NCBI RefSeq assembly: GCF_004963255.1
Contig: NZ_SUGA01000021.1
Span: forward strand, 1 to 64,000
Reading direction: 5' to 3'
DNA length: 64,000 bases
Source: Mesorhizobium sp.
GTDB taxonomy: Bacteria > Pseudomonadota > Alphaproteobacteria > Rhizobiales > Rhizobiaceae
Part shown: positions 35,459-44,400 of the stretch, one piece after another
Layout: each line of letters begins with the position of its first letter
Numbering within the stretch: the stretch's first letter is position 1
Notes under the pieces: generated by a model
What the model saw: the letters and a program-made list of their open reading frames with translations, nothing else
Database searches by the model: none
What the model was told of the DNA's origin: nothing
Translations under genes and position numbers: made by a program

Positions 35459-36486
35459 GCGCCAACACCACCCATATGCGGCGCGAGATCGACGAGATCC
35501 CGGAAGCCGCCGCCCGCCTTCTCGACGGCTCGGCTTCGGCTTTGGCCGAGGCAGGGCGCGGCCTGCGCGAGCGCGACCCGCAATTCGTCGTCACCGTGGC
35601 GCGCGGCTCGTCCGACCATGCCGCGACGTTCATGAAATATGCCGTCGAGCTGACAGCCGGCCTTGCGGTCGCCTCGGTCGGGCCGTCGATCGCCTCCATA
35701 TACGGCGCAAAGCTCAGGCTGCGCGGCTCCGCCTGCCTGGCGGTCTCGCAGTCGGGCAAGAGCCCGGACATCGTCGCCATGGCCGAAACGGCGCGGGCAG
35801 GCGGCGCGCTCACCGTCGCCATCACCAACACCGCCGACTCGCCGCTCGCGCGGGCTTCCGACTATGCCATCGATATCCTCGCAGGGCCGGAACGCTCCGT
35901 CGCTGCCACCAAGACCTTTGTCAATTCCGCCGTCGCCGGCCTGGCGCTGATGGCGCACGCCACCGACGACCAGGCGCTGCTTAAGGCGCTCGCCGGCCTG
36001 CCGGCCCATTTCGAGAAGGCGATCGCCTGCGACTGGATGGCGCTCGCCGGCGCCTTGGAGGATCCGCAGTCGCTCTTCATCCTCGGCCGTGGCCCCTCCT
36101 TCGCCATCGCCAGCGAGGCGGCGCTGAAGTTCAAGGAAACCTGCGCCATGCATGCCGAGGCCTACAGCGCGGCCGAGGTCATGCACGGCCCGCTGGCGCT
36201 GGTCGGACCGGGCTTCCCGGTGCTGGCGCTTGCCGCGCGAGACGCATCCGAACCTTCGGTCGCCGAGGCGGCCGACGGCCTGACGGCCAAGGGTGCGGCC
36301 GCTTTCATCACCTCCGACAAGGCCAAGGCTGCGAGGCTTCTTCCCCATGTCGCCACCGGCCATCCGCTGACCGATCCGCTGCCGCTGATCGTGTCCTTCT
36401 ACGGCTTCGTCGAGGCCTTTGCGCGCCATCGCGGCCTCGACCCCGATACGCCGCGCAATTTGCGCAAGGTGACGGAAACCGTATGA
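35455..36486 (+). CDS. SIS-domain glucosamine-6-phosphate deaminase (NagB-II type)
   Basis: This 343-residue protein has two SIS domains, the first with TVARGSSDHAATFMKYAVE, the central AVSQSGKSPDIVAMAE and the second with FILGRGPSFAIASEAALKFKETCAMHAEAYSAAEVMHGP. It resembles the isomerase half of GlmS but lacks the glutaminase domain, which is the NagB-II/AgaS pattern. It converts GlcN6P to fructose 6-phosphate and ammonia. It sits between the regulator and nagA, overlapping both. Confidence 0.88.
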   Translation: MSANTTHMRREIDEIPEAAARLLDGSASALAEAGRGLRERDPQFVVTVARGSSDHAATFMKYAVELTAGLAVASVGPSIASIYGAKLRLRGSACLAVSQSGKSPDIVAMAETARAGGALTVAITNTADSPLARASDYAIDILAGPERSVAATKTFVNSAVAGLALMAHATDDQALLKALAGLPAHFEKAIACDWMALAGALEDPQSLFILGRGPSFAIASEAALKFKETCAMHAEAYSAAEVMHGPLALVGPGFPVLALAARDASEPSVAEAADGLTAKGAAAFITSDKAKAARLLPHVATGHPLTDPLPLIVSFYGFVEAFARHRGLDPDTPRNLRKVTETV

Positions 36487-37643
36487 GCGACCGTTTCGCA
36501 CTCACCGGCGCCCGCATCTTCGACGGCGCCGACTGGCATGACAACGCCGCCCTTGTCGTCAAGGGCGACGTGGTCGAGGCTATCCTGCCCGTCGGCGCCA
36601 TTCCGTCCGGCGTTCCGGCGGTCGAGACCGGTGGCGGCCTGCTGGTGCCCGGCTTCGTCGACATCCAGGTCAATGGCGGCGGCGGCGTCATGCTCAACGA
36701 CCATCCCGACATCGCCTCGATCGAGACAATCTGCCGGGCGCATGCGCCTTTCGGCACCACGGCCCTGCTGGTGACGCTGATCACCGACACGCCGGCGATC
36801 ACCGCCGCCGCCGTTGTCGCCGGCGCCGAAGCGGCCCGGGAAAAGGTGCCGGGCTTCCTCGGTCTGCATCTGGAGGGACCGCATCTGTCGATCGCCCGCA
36901 AGGGCGCGCATGATCCGGCGCTGATCCGGGCGATGACGGACGCCGATCAGGCGGCGCTGATCGCGGCGCGCCAACAGCTTCCCGTGCTGCTCACCACCAT
37001 CGCGCCGGAATCTGTCCAGCCGGATCGCGTCGCGGCGCTGGCCAAGGCCGGCGTCGTCGTCAGCCTCGGCCACAGCGATACCGATTATGCAACGGCCAGC
37101 GCCTACGCCGCCGTTGGCGCCACCGTGGTCACGCATCTGTTCAATGCCATGAGCCAGATCGGCAACCGCGAGCCAGGCCTGGCGGGCGCGGCGATCGACA
37201 CCGGCGGCCTATACGCCGGCATCATCGCCGATGGCATCCACGTTCATCCGGCGACGATGATCCTTGCGCTGCGCGGCAAGCAGGGGCCTGGCAAGATCGT
37301 GCTCGTCACCGACGCCATGGCGACGATCGGCACCGACATGACGTCATTCACGCTGAACGGCCGCACCATCTACCGCAAGGACGGGAGTCTCAGGCTCGCC
37401 GACGGCACGCTGGCCGGCGCCGACCTCGACATGATTTCCGCCATTCGCTTCGTCCATCGCGTCATCGGGCTCGATCTCGACGAGGCCTTGCGCATGGCCT
37501 CGCTCTATCCCGCCGAGGCGATCGGCCAGGCGCACAGGTTCGGGCGGTTCGCCAACGGGACAGCTGCCGATATCGTTGGGCTGTCGGAGGATCTGGATGT
37601 GAAGAATGTCTGGATCGGTGGCGCGAAGGTTTTTGGCGCGTAG
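36483..37643 (+). CDS. nagA: N-acetylglucosamine-6-phosphate deacetylase
   Basis: This 386-residue amidohydrolase-fold enzyme shows PGFVDIQVNGGGGVMLND, the substrate-binding GLHLEGPHLSIARKGAH with the metal Glu, VVVSLGHSDTDY and VVTHLFNAMSQI with metal His residues, and VTDAMATIG with the catalytic Asp. It overlaps the deaminase gene by ATGA and ends the forward operon. Its product GlcN6P feeds the deaminase. Confidence 0.94.
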   Translation: MSDRFALTGARIFDGADWHDNAALVVKGDVVEAILPVGAIPSGVPAVETGGGLLVPGFVDIQVNGGGGVMLNDHPDIASIETICRAHAPFGTTALLVTLITDTPAITAAAVVAGAEAAREKVPGFLGLHLEGPHLSIARKGAHDPALIRAMTDADQAALIAARQQLPVLLTTIAPESVQPDRVAALAKAGVVVSLGHSDTDYATASAYAAVGATVVTHLFNAMSQIGNREPGLAGAAIDTGGLYAGIIADGIHVHPATMILALRGKQGPGKIVLVTDAMATIGTDMTSFTLNGRTIYRKDGSLRLADGTLAGADLDMISAIRFVHRVIGLDLDEALRMASLYPAEAIGQAHRFGRFANGTAADIVGLSEDLDVKNVWIGGAKVFGA

Positions 37644-37714
37644 GCTGCTCGATCCTGCCGTCAATGAGGAAACCCGTGCAAACGTTCGCGATTGGCCGGA
37701 GCCCCGCTCGCGTC

Positions 37715-37870
37715 GTCATCCTCGGGCTTGACCCGAGGATCCATTCCGTGACCTGTGACGTAAAGCGCCACGGTGCAGAATTCTGCAACGTTAGCAGCGC
37801 TTTAGCGTCACGGCATGGATCCTAGGGTCTACGCTGCGTCGCTTCGCTCCTTGCTTCGCCCTAGGATGAC
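37715..37870. repeat. Palindromic repeat with GTCATCCT ends (RIME-like)
   Basis: It starts GTCATCCTCGGG and ends CCCTAGGATGAC. Inside are TCCTCGGGCTTGACCCGAGGA and a mirrored GGATCCTAGGGTC block. This kind of element is frequent between rhizobial genes. It fills most of the 284-base gap between convergent nagA and matB. Confidence 0.85.
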
Positions 37871-37927
37871 GAACGCACGCGATCCTCCCCCGGCAAGCCA
37901 GTCGAGGTTCTGCCAACAGGTTATACA

Positions 37928-39448
37928 TTAGCCGGCTTTGGCGTAGATATCCTTATACGCCTCGCGCAGCACGTTCTTCTGCACCTTGCCCATCGTGTTG
38001 CGCGGGAGTTCGTCGACGAAGATAACCTGCTTCGGGTGCTTGTATTTCGCCAGCCGTCCGGCGACTGCCGCGGCAATGTCGGCGGCGCTGATCGTCGATC
38101 CCGGCTTGCGCACTACGACAGCGGTGACGCCCTCGCCGAAATCGGGATGCGCGACGCCGATCACCGCGCTTTCTGCCACGCCGTAAAGCGCGTCGATCTC
38201 GCTCTCGATTTCCTTCGGATAGACATTGTAGCCGCCGGATATGATGAGGTCCTTGCCGCGCCCGACGATATGGACATAGCCGTCGGCGTCGATCAGGCCG
38301 AGGTCGCCGGTGATGAAGAAGCCGTCGTCGCGGAACTCGGCCTTGGTCTTCTCGGGCATGCGCCAATAGCCGGCAAACACATTCGGTCCCTTGACCTCGA
38401 TCATGCCGATCTCGCCTTGGGCCAGCGGCCTGGCCGTCTCGGGATCGGTGATGCGCAATGAGACGCCGGGCAGGGGAAATCCGACCGTTCCGGCGCGCCG
38501 CTCGCCGTCATAGGGGTTGGATGTGTTCATGTTGGTCTCGGTCATGCCGTAGCGCTCGAGAATGGCGTGGCCGGTCCGCTCGCGCCAGGCCTTGTGCGTC
38601 TCGGCGAGCAGCGGCGCCGAGCCGGAGATGAACACCCGGATCGTCTTCGTCGCCTCGCGCGTCAACCCCTCCTGCTGCAACAGCCGCCCATAGAAGGTCG
38701 GCACGCCCATCAAGGCCGTCGCGCGCGGCATCAGCGACAGGATGCGCGCCGGGTCGAATTTCTGTTCGAACAACATTGTCGCGCCAGCCATCAGGATGAC
38801 ATTGGTGGCGACGAACAGGCCGTGCGTGTGGAAGATCGGCAGCGCGTGGATCAGCACATCGTCGGCGCCGAAGCGCCACTGCTCGACCAGCACGCGGGCG
38901 TTGGACGCAAGATTCTCGTGGCTGAGCATGGCGCCCTTGGAGCGGCCGGTCGTGCCGGAGGTGTAGAGGATGGCGGCGAGATCGTCCGGCCCGCGCACGA
39001 CGTCGCTGAAGTCCGTCGCCTGCCGCGAAGCCTGGTTGGCCAACGTTCCCTGACCGTCGCGGCCAAGCGTCAGCACCGTGGCGCCGATCGACGCGGCAAG
39101 CGGTTCGACGCCGGCAAGACGGTCCGGATCGCACACGATCAGCCTCGGCTCGGCGTCGCGGAAGAAATAGTCGAGCTCGGGCAGCGTGTAGGCTGTGTTG
39201 AGCGGCAGGAAGACCGCACCGGCGCGCAGACATGCGAGATAGAGCAGCGCCGCCTCCGGGCTCTTCTCGACCTGGACCGCGACGCGGTCGCCCGGCTCGA
39301 CGCCCGCCTGCGCCAGCGCATGCGCCAGTTGCGCCGACTTCGCCAGCATGTCGCCATAGGTGATCGAACGGCCGTCATCCGTCTTCATCAGCAGCCGGTC
39401 GGGAGCCGGCATGCGGGAACGGAAGGCGTCGAACAGATGGTTTGTCAT
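37928..39448 (-). CDS. matB: Malonyl-CoA synthase (MatB-like acyl-CoA ligase)
   Basis: This 506-residue AMP-forming acyl-CoA ligase has the ATP-binding YTSGTTGRSKGAMLSHENL, the adenylate-binding LERYGMTETNMNTSNPYDGERRAGTVG, the hinge ITGDLGLIDADGYVHIVGRGKDLIISGGYNVYPKEIE and the catalytic Lys in PRNTMGKVQKNVLRE. The arginine in NPYDGERRAG is characteristic of malonate-specific ligases, where it pairs with the second carboxylate. A GntR regulator lies 107 bases upstream on the same strand, but no malonyl-CoA decarboxylase or malonate transporter is in the window. Confidence 0.85.
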   Translation of the reverse strand: MTNHLFDAFRSRMPAPDRLLMKTDDGRSITYGDMLAKSAQLAHALAQAGVEPGDRVAVQVEKSPEAALLYLACLRAGAVFLPLNTAYTLPELDYFFRDAEPRLIVCDPDRLAGVEPLAASIGATVLTLGRDGQGTLANQASRQATDFSDVVRGPDDLAAILYTSGTTGRSKGAMLSHENLASNARVLVEQWRFGADDVLIHALPIFHTHGLFVATNVILMAGATMLFEQKFDPARILSLMPRATALMGVPTFYGRLLQQEGLTREATKTIRVFISGSAPLLAETHKAWRERTGHAILERYGMTETNMNTSNPYDGERRAGTVGFPLPGVSLRITDPETARPLAQGEIGMIEVKGPNVFAGYWRMPEKTKAEFRDDGFFITGDLGLIDADGYVHIVGRGKDLIISGGYNVYPKEIESEIDALYGVAESAVIGVAHPDFGEGVTAVVVRKPGSTISAADIAAAVAGRLAKYKHPKQVIFVDELPRNTMGKVQKNVLREAYKDIYAKAG

Positions 39449-39555
39449 GCAGGGTTCCTCAGGCGCGGACGCCCGAATGGCACTTGCGTCGCGCTCGCTG
39501 GAGCGAATAGCAGATTTGGCCGCCGGAGCAAAAACCGCGGGATGGCTTTCAGCCG

Positions 39556-40230
39556 CTATCTGCGGCGGGCCTTGCGGACGCCGGCTCTCGGGTCATAGCC
39601 CTGGGCGAAGCGTTCCATGCACATCGCGGCAGTGAGGCGGTAGTGGTTGAGAAGCGCCTCGACCGCGCCGTCGGCGTCGCCGTCCAGCGTGCGCTCGGCG
39701 ATGATGCGGTGCTCGCTGAGATCGTCGCGGCCCATACCCGGCCCGTTTTGCGAGATCAGCCGGTAACGCGAGGCCTGGTCGGAAAGCTGTTCGCAGAAGC
39801 CGATCAGCCAGTGCGACCTGCATGCCGAGATCAGCGCCCGGTGGAAGGCGCGGTGCAGCTTCTCCCATTCCGGGTCGTTGGTCGAGGGGTCCTCCGGCAG
39901 GCGACGCTCGGCGCGGGCCAGGCGGTGGAGGGCCAGCACCAGCTGTTCTTCCCATTCGGCCGTGCGGTGAGCAATGGATTCGCGCAGCGCCCTTTCCTCC
40001 AGCCAGCACCGCGTCCGCGTCAATTCCTCCAGTTCCGCGGCGCTGACCGGCATGAGGAAGAAGCCGCGCTGGTCATGCCGCCCAAGCAGGCCTTCGGCGG
40101 CAAGGCGGTTGAGAGCCTCGCGCACCGGTGACGCGCCCGCGCCGTAGCGCGAAACGACCCACTCGACACGCAGCTTGCTTTCGGCCTCCAGCGCGCCGCG
40201 CAGGAGATCGTCGCGGAGCTGTTGGTACAC
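39556..40230 (-). CDS. GntR family regulator, FCD type (possible MatR), 5' end interrupted
   Basis: The protein has 224 residues from GTG 40230. A winged helix (residues about 2-60, with RYGAGASPVREALNRLAAEGLL) is followed by the all-helical FCD domain, whose metal/ligand residues lie in FHRALISACRS and EHRIIAERTLDGDADGAVEALLNHY. Upstream the frame continues for 20 more sense codons but is broken by a TGA directly before the GTG (see 40231-40293). Translation could restart at the GTG, keeping the DNA-binding domain almost whole. Being next to matB suggests a malonate-responsive regulator. Confidence 0.8.
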   Translation of the reverse strand: MYQQLRDDLLRGALEAESKLRVEWVVSRYGAGASPVREALNRLAAEGLLGRHDQRGFFLMPVSAAELEELTRTRCWLEERALRESIAHRTAEWEEQLVLALHRLARAERRLPEDPSTNDPEWEKLHRAFHRALISACRSHWLIGFCEQLSDQASRYRLISQNGPGMGRDDLSEHRIIAERTLDGDADGAVEALLNHYRLTAAMCMERFAQGYDPRAGVRKARRR

Positions 40231-40293
40231 TCAACTGGCCAGCGTGCTCTTGGCGCCCTTGCCGTCGCCCGGATCGGCGGTTCCGTGTGTCAA
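40231..40293 (-). pseudogene. Interrupted N-terminal extension of the GntR gene
   Basis: In frame with the regulator, TTG 40293 has a good ribosome binding site (AGGAGCT, 40297-40303) and encodes LTHGTADPGDGKGAKSTLAS, then TGA (40231-40233), then VYQQLRDDLL. STLAS-x-VYQQLRDDLL is how many FCD regulators begin, so the stop appears to replace one residue; CGA (Arg) to TGA would be a single C-to-T change. Confidence 0.6.
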
Positions 40294-40354
40294 ACAAGCT
40301 CCTATTGCTTGCCCAGTATTGTCAGGGCCCCTCGGTCAAGCAATTTCCCGTACA

Positions 40355-40365
40355 TGTATCATACA
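40355..40365. promoter_or_regulatory. Palindrome TGTATCATACA upstream of the GntR gene
   Basis: This perfect 11-base odd palindrome (TGTAT-C-ATACA) lies 62 bases upstream of the probable TTG start of the FCD regulator. FCD-type GntR proteins commonly bind short dyads of this form and regulate themselves. No second copy is seen before matB. Confidence 0.4.
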
Positions 40366-40556
40366 GCCCGGCAAGGGGGGCTCAAGCGGAAGATGAGGAT
40401 ATTCGACTTTAAGACAAGGCGGCTGTTTTGTTGAATGTGTGAAGTAGAATCTCGACAAGGAAACCGCTATTGCTGCATTGCATCATATACTGAGCAGTCG
40501 TTCAATGAGCGTCGCGGCCCTGCAACTCTCGCGAGAGGCGGGACGGTTGTATATAT

Positions 40557-41234
40557 TTAGCTGGCGGCCTTGTCGGCGGCCGCGCGAATGGCTTCAATGT
40601 TTGCCCTATAGGCTTCGACGCTGCCGCCCTTGAAGACGGCGGCGCCAGCCACCAGCACATTGGCGCCGGCCGCGGTCACCAGCGGCGCCGTCTCGGCAGA
40701 GACGCCGCCGTCGATCTCGATATGGATCGGCCGGTTGCCGATCAGCGCCTTCACCCGCGTCACCTTGTCGACGATCGCCGGGATGAAGGCCTGCCCGCCG
40801 AAACCCGGATTGACGGTCATGATCAGGATCAGGTCGAGCCGGTCGAGCACATATTCGATCGCTGTCTCCGGCGTCGCCGGGTTGAGCGAAACGCCGGCCT
40901 TCTTGCCGAGGCTCCTGATGGTCTGCAGCGAGCGGTCGAGATGCGGCCCGGCCTCGGCATGCACCGTCATGCCGTCGCAGCCGGCCTCGGCGAAAGCCGC
41001 CAGGTAAGGATCGGCCGGCGCGATCATCAGATGGCAGTCGAAAAAGGCCTTGGTGCGGTTGCGGATCGCCTTGATCACCGGCGGGCCGAAGGTGATGTTG
41101 GGCACGAAATGGCCGTCCATCACGTCGAGATGAATCCAGTCGGCGCCGGCCGCCGCGACGGCCTCGACTTCATCGCCCAGCTTCGAAAAATCCGATGCCA
41201 GCACCGAAGGCGCGATCAGGGTCTTCTTGCTCAT
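40557..41234 (-). CDS. rpe: Ribulose-phosphate 3-epimerase
   Basis: This 225-residue TIM-barrel epimerase interconverts ribulose 5-phosphate and xylulose 5-phosphate. Active-site blocks are IAPSVLASDF, WIHLDVMDGHFVPNITFGP (metal His/Asp), FDCHLMI, MTVNPGFGGQ and EIDGGVS. It begins at ATG 41234, preceded by CAGGAGAGTTTGCGCC. The 3' side is a gap without genes that leads to the GntR promoter region. Confidence 0.95.
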   Translation of the reverse strand: MSKKTLIAPSVLASDFSKLGDEVEAVAAAGADWIHLDVMDGHFVPNITFGPPVIKAIRNRTKAFFDCHLMIAPADPYLAAFAEAGCDGMTVHAEAGPHLDRSLQTIRSLGKKAGVSLNPATPETAIEYVLDRLDLILIMTVNPGFGGQAFIPAIVDKVTRVKALIGNRPIHIEIDGGVSAETAPLVTAAGANVLVAGAAVFKGGSVEAYRANIEAIRAAADKAAS

Positions 41235-41370
41235 GGCGCAAACTCTCCTGGCAGTGCTGTGCGCGTCAGTCGCGCCTGTCAGGGCGACTGCCTAGACCAT
41301 GATCCGGCCAAGGGGAAGCACGTTTTCAACGGGCGGGTTTGCCCGCCTGCCGTGAGCCCTTCTTCGATGT

Positions 41371-41404
41371 GGAAAAGAAAACCCGCCGGATCGTCCCGGC
41401 GGGT
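41371..41404 (-). terminator. Rho-independent terminator after the DUF11/Cys-repeat gene
   Basis: On the reverse strand ACCCGCCGG, a six-base loop and CCGGCGGGT form a perfect 9-bp stem followed by TTTTCTTTTCC. It lies 20 bases past the stop of the large secreted-protein gene ending at 41424. Confidence 0.85.
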
Positions 41405-41423
41405 CTGGTCTCCAGCCGTAGGA

Positions 41424-44400
41424 TTACGGCTTGAAGTTCTGGATGTTAGCACCGCTCGGGTCCTGAATGATCCGCCGCGGCTGGCGTTGCGGCACCAGTT
41501 GCTGCAGCACGTTCGGGTTGAGCAGGATGCCGGGGTTGATCTCGATACCCGGCCGCCTGCGGATCGGCGTGCAATCCGGGTACCGTCCGGTCGTGCCGAC
41601 CGGGCAGCGCCGCCGGGTGAAGACTGGCTGGCACTGTCCGTCGATGAACTCCGCACCCGGCGCGCATTCCACCTGCGGCTTGCGGCACGCCCCGTTGCGG
41701 ATTTCGGTCCCGCGCGGGCAGACGCAATCGCCCCGCTTGTTGTGGACCTGGCCGCGGATGGTGCACTGCTCCTGGCTCGGCTTCGGCCGCTGGCAGGCTT
41801 TGCCCCGCACCTCCAGTCCGTCCGGGCAGGCGCAATTGCCGTTGGCGTCGCGCAGCTGGCCGCGGATCGGGCACTGCTTCGACACGATCGGCCGGCAGGC
41901 GCCGTCACGCACCTCCGTGCCGCTCGGGCAGACGCAATCGCCATCGGCGTTGCGGGACTGGCCGCGGATGCGGCACTGGGCAGGCGGCTGCCGGTCAGGC
42001 ACGCAAGCCTTGGCCGCGCGGTCGAGATGCGTGCCGTCCGGGCAGGTGCAGCCATTGCCGTTGGAAGTCGGCACTGCGCCACGGATCGCGCATTTCGGCG
42101 GGACGTCCTGGCAGACGCCGTTCACCAGCTCGCCGCGGCGGCACACGCAGTTGCCGTCCTGGTCGCGGTACTGGCCGGGACGCAGCGTGCACTGCGGCTC
42201 TTCCGGTATGTTGCTCCGCACGCACTTGCCGTTCTCCAGATCGGTACCGCGCGGGCAGACACAGCGTCCATCCTCGGTCCGGATCTGGCCCTGCAGCAGG
42301 ACGCAGCGCGGCGGTGGCGGCAGCGGCAGGAGCTTGGTGCCACCGGACGAACACTGACCATTGCGGAAGGTGGTGCCCTCCGGGCAGACGCAACGGCCGG
42401 CCGAGTTCATCACCAGTCCATACAAGCACTGGTTCTTCACCTCGTGCCGGATGGTGAAGGGATGGCACGCATAAGCCTTGCCGCGATCGCCCTGGACGTT
42501 GGTCAAGTCGCGCGACAGCACGTCGCCGCCGCCTTGCACCGGCGTGTTCGGAGGAAGCACGCCGACGCAGTTCTGTCCGCTGACCGTGCCCTGCAGAGCG
42601 GCAAGACGCCCGTCCTCGGGAAGGATCACGGTGACGTGGTGGCTGTGGCTTTCGCCGGCGCCCAGCGTCAGATTGGCGATGCAGGATGCCGGCAGCATCG
42701 TCGGCTCCGGCGAGCAGCCGAAGGGCGGATCGATCGAGGTGACCTGAACGCCTTCCAGCCGGCCGAGACCCTCCACGCCGATCGCATCGCCGATGCGGAC
42801 CGGACCGGAGAAGGGGTTCGGCCCGTCATTCGTGATGGTGATCTCGAACGAGCATGGTTCTCCCGGCTGGCATTCGGCATCGCCGGTCTTCTCGACGCGG
42901 ATGGTGGAGGCGCCGCCCCCCTTCGCGCAGGCCTGACCGATCGGGTAGACGATGTCGTCGCCCGGCGCCGGCCCGAAGCTGCCGCGCGCGCAGTTCTCGA
43001 ACGCGCCATTGCCGCTCACCGTCACGTCGAAGTGCCTGGAGGTTCCGGGCGCCAACACGGCGCCGGGAATCTGGCAGGACAGCGCGTTGGCAGGCACCGG
43101 GCCGCAGGTCCATTCCGCACCGTCAGGGGCGACGGTTTGAATCTGGACAGGCGCTCCGCCCGACACCAGCGTGGCGGCGTCGTTCACCCGCACTGGACCT
43201 GTGGGCGCCGCGGTGCCGGCATTGCTGACGGTGATGCGGCAGGAAACAGCCGCGGCACCGGCCAGCGAACCGCCGCATGTCTTGGTGATGCGCATGCCGG
43301 GCTGGCCGCCATTCGGACGGCGGATGCGCTCGGTCGCGCAGGCCTTGTTGTTGGCGAGGTCGACCTCGCCGGGAATGCCTTTCACCTCGGCGCAGTTCTC
43401 GACCGTGTCCGGCCGGTAGTTTGCCGGCATCACCGCCTTGACGACGATCGGCGTCGAGGCGCCCGGAGGCAGCGAGATCCCGGCATCGTCGCAGCGGAAC
43501 TGTCCGGGCCCGTTCGGCCCGCATGTCCATGGCGGGCTCGGCCCGAAGGTCGACGAGGTCGGCGCGCCGCCGGGATAGGTGTCGATCACCGTCAGCGGCC
43601 CGTTATAGGTGCCGGTGCCGTTGTTGATGATGTCGATCACGAAAGTGCAGAGGCCGTCCGGCGTGCAGACCGGCGCGCGGGCGCGCTTCTTGAGGATCAG
43701 GTCGACCTTCTTCTCGACCGGCGGATTGCACTGCGGATCGCGATCGCCACGGCGGCAGATCGGGATCGAGGCGCAGCCGCGGTCGTTCTGCTGGCTGCCG
43801 AACAGCGGCTTGCCGCTGGCCTGGTAGTCATAAGCGGCGCAGTTGCGCAGCGCGCCGCCCTGCCAGCCGCCAGCCGGCTTGAAGCCGAGCTTGAGGTTGA
43901 CCGAGGCGCCGGGGTTGAGCGTCGTTGCCGGATAGGTGCAGGTCATCGGCGTCGTGCCGGGCACGCAGACCCAGGGCGCATTCGGACCCGAGGTCAGCAC
44001 CGAGCCTGGCGGCAACGTCACTTCGTCGAGCACGATCTTGCCGTTATAGGGCGCGTCGCCGACATTGGTGACGGTAATGGTGAAGGCGCAGCCGCCGGCC
44101 ATCGTGCAACGCGGCACGTCGGCATGTTTCTCGACCTTGAGGTCCGGCTCCTTGTCCTTCGGCGGGCATCTCAGATCACGCGGGATGACGATGTCGATGA
44201 CCTGCGTGCAGCAAAGCCCCCAACCCTCCTTCGGCCCGGCATAGGTCTCGATGCCGGTGACGATGAAGTGGATGGCCCCGCCGGGTGAGGCGCCGATGAT
44301 CTTCCAGTTCAGCACACCGCCGCCGACCGGCACTTTCTGCGTGTCGGGAACGATGGTGACGCCGAGGTTGGTCGTCGACACCTGCACCCATTTGCCGCCC

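Noticed and set aside
40222..40233. TTGGTACACTCA as a further operator of the same type
   Set aside because: It lies across the start region of the GntR coding frame and the match is confined to GTACAC.
41550..42420. Regular spacing of similar DNA blocks, considered as a CRISPR array
   Set aside because: The period reflects protein-coding Cys repeats; blocks differ at synonymous sites, there are no constant repeats or unique spacers, and no cas genes.
40722..44288. A very long forward frame (over 1100 codons) opposite the DUF11/Cys-repeat gene
   Set aside because: It has no ribosome binding site, biased Arg/Ala composition and no domains; the reverse strand has signal peptide, repeats, start coupling and terminator.
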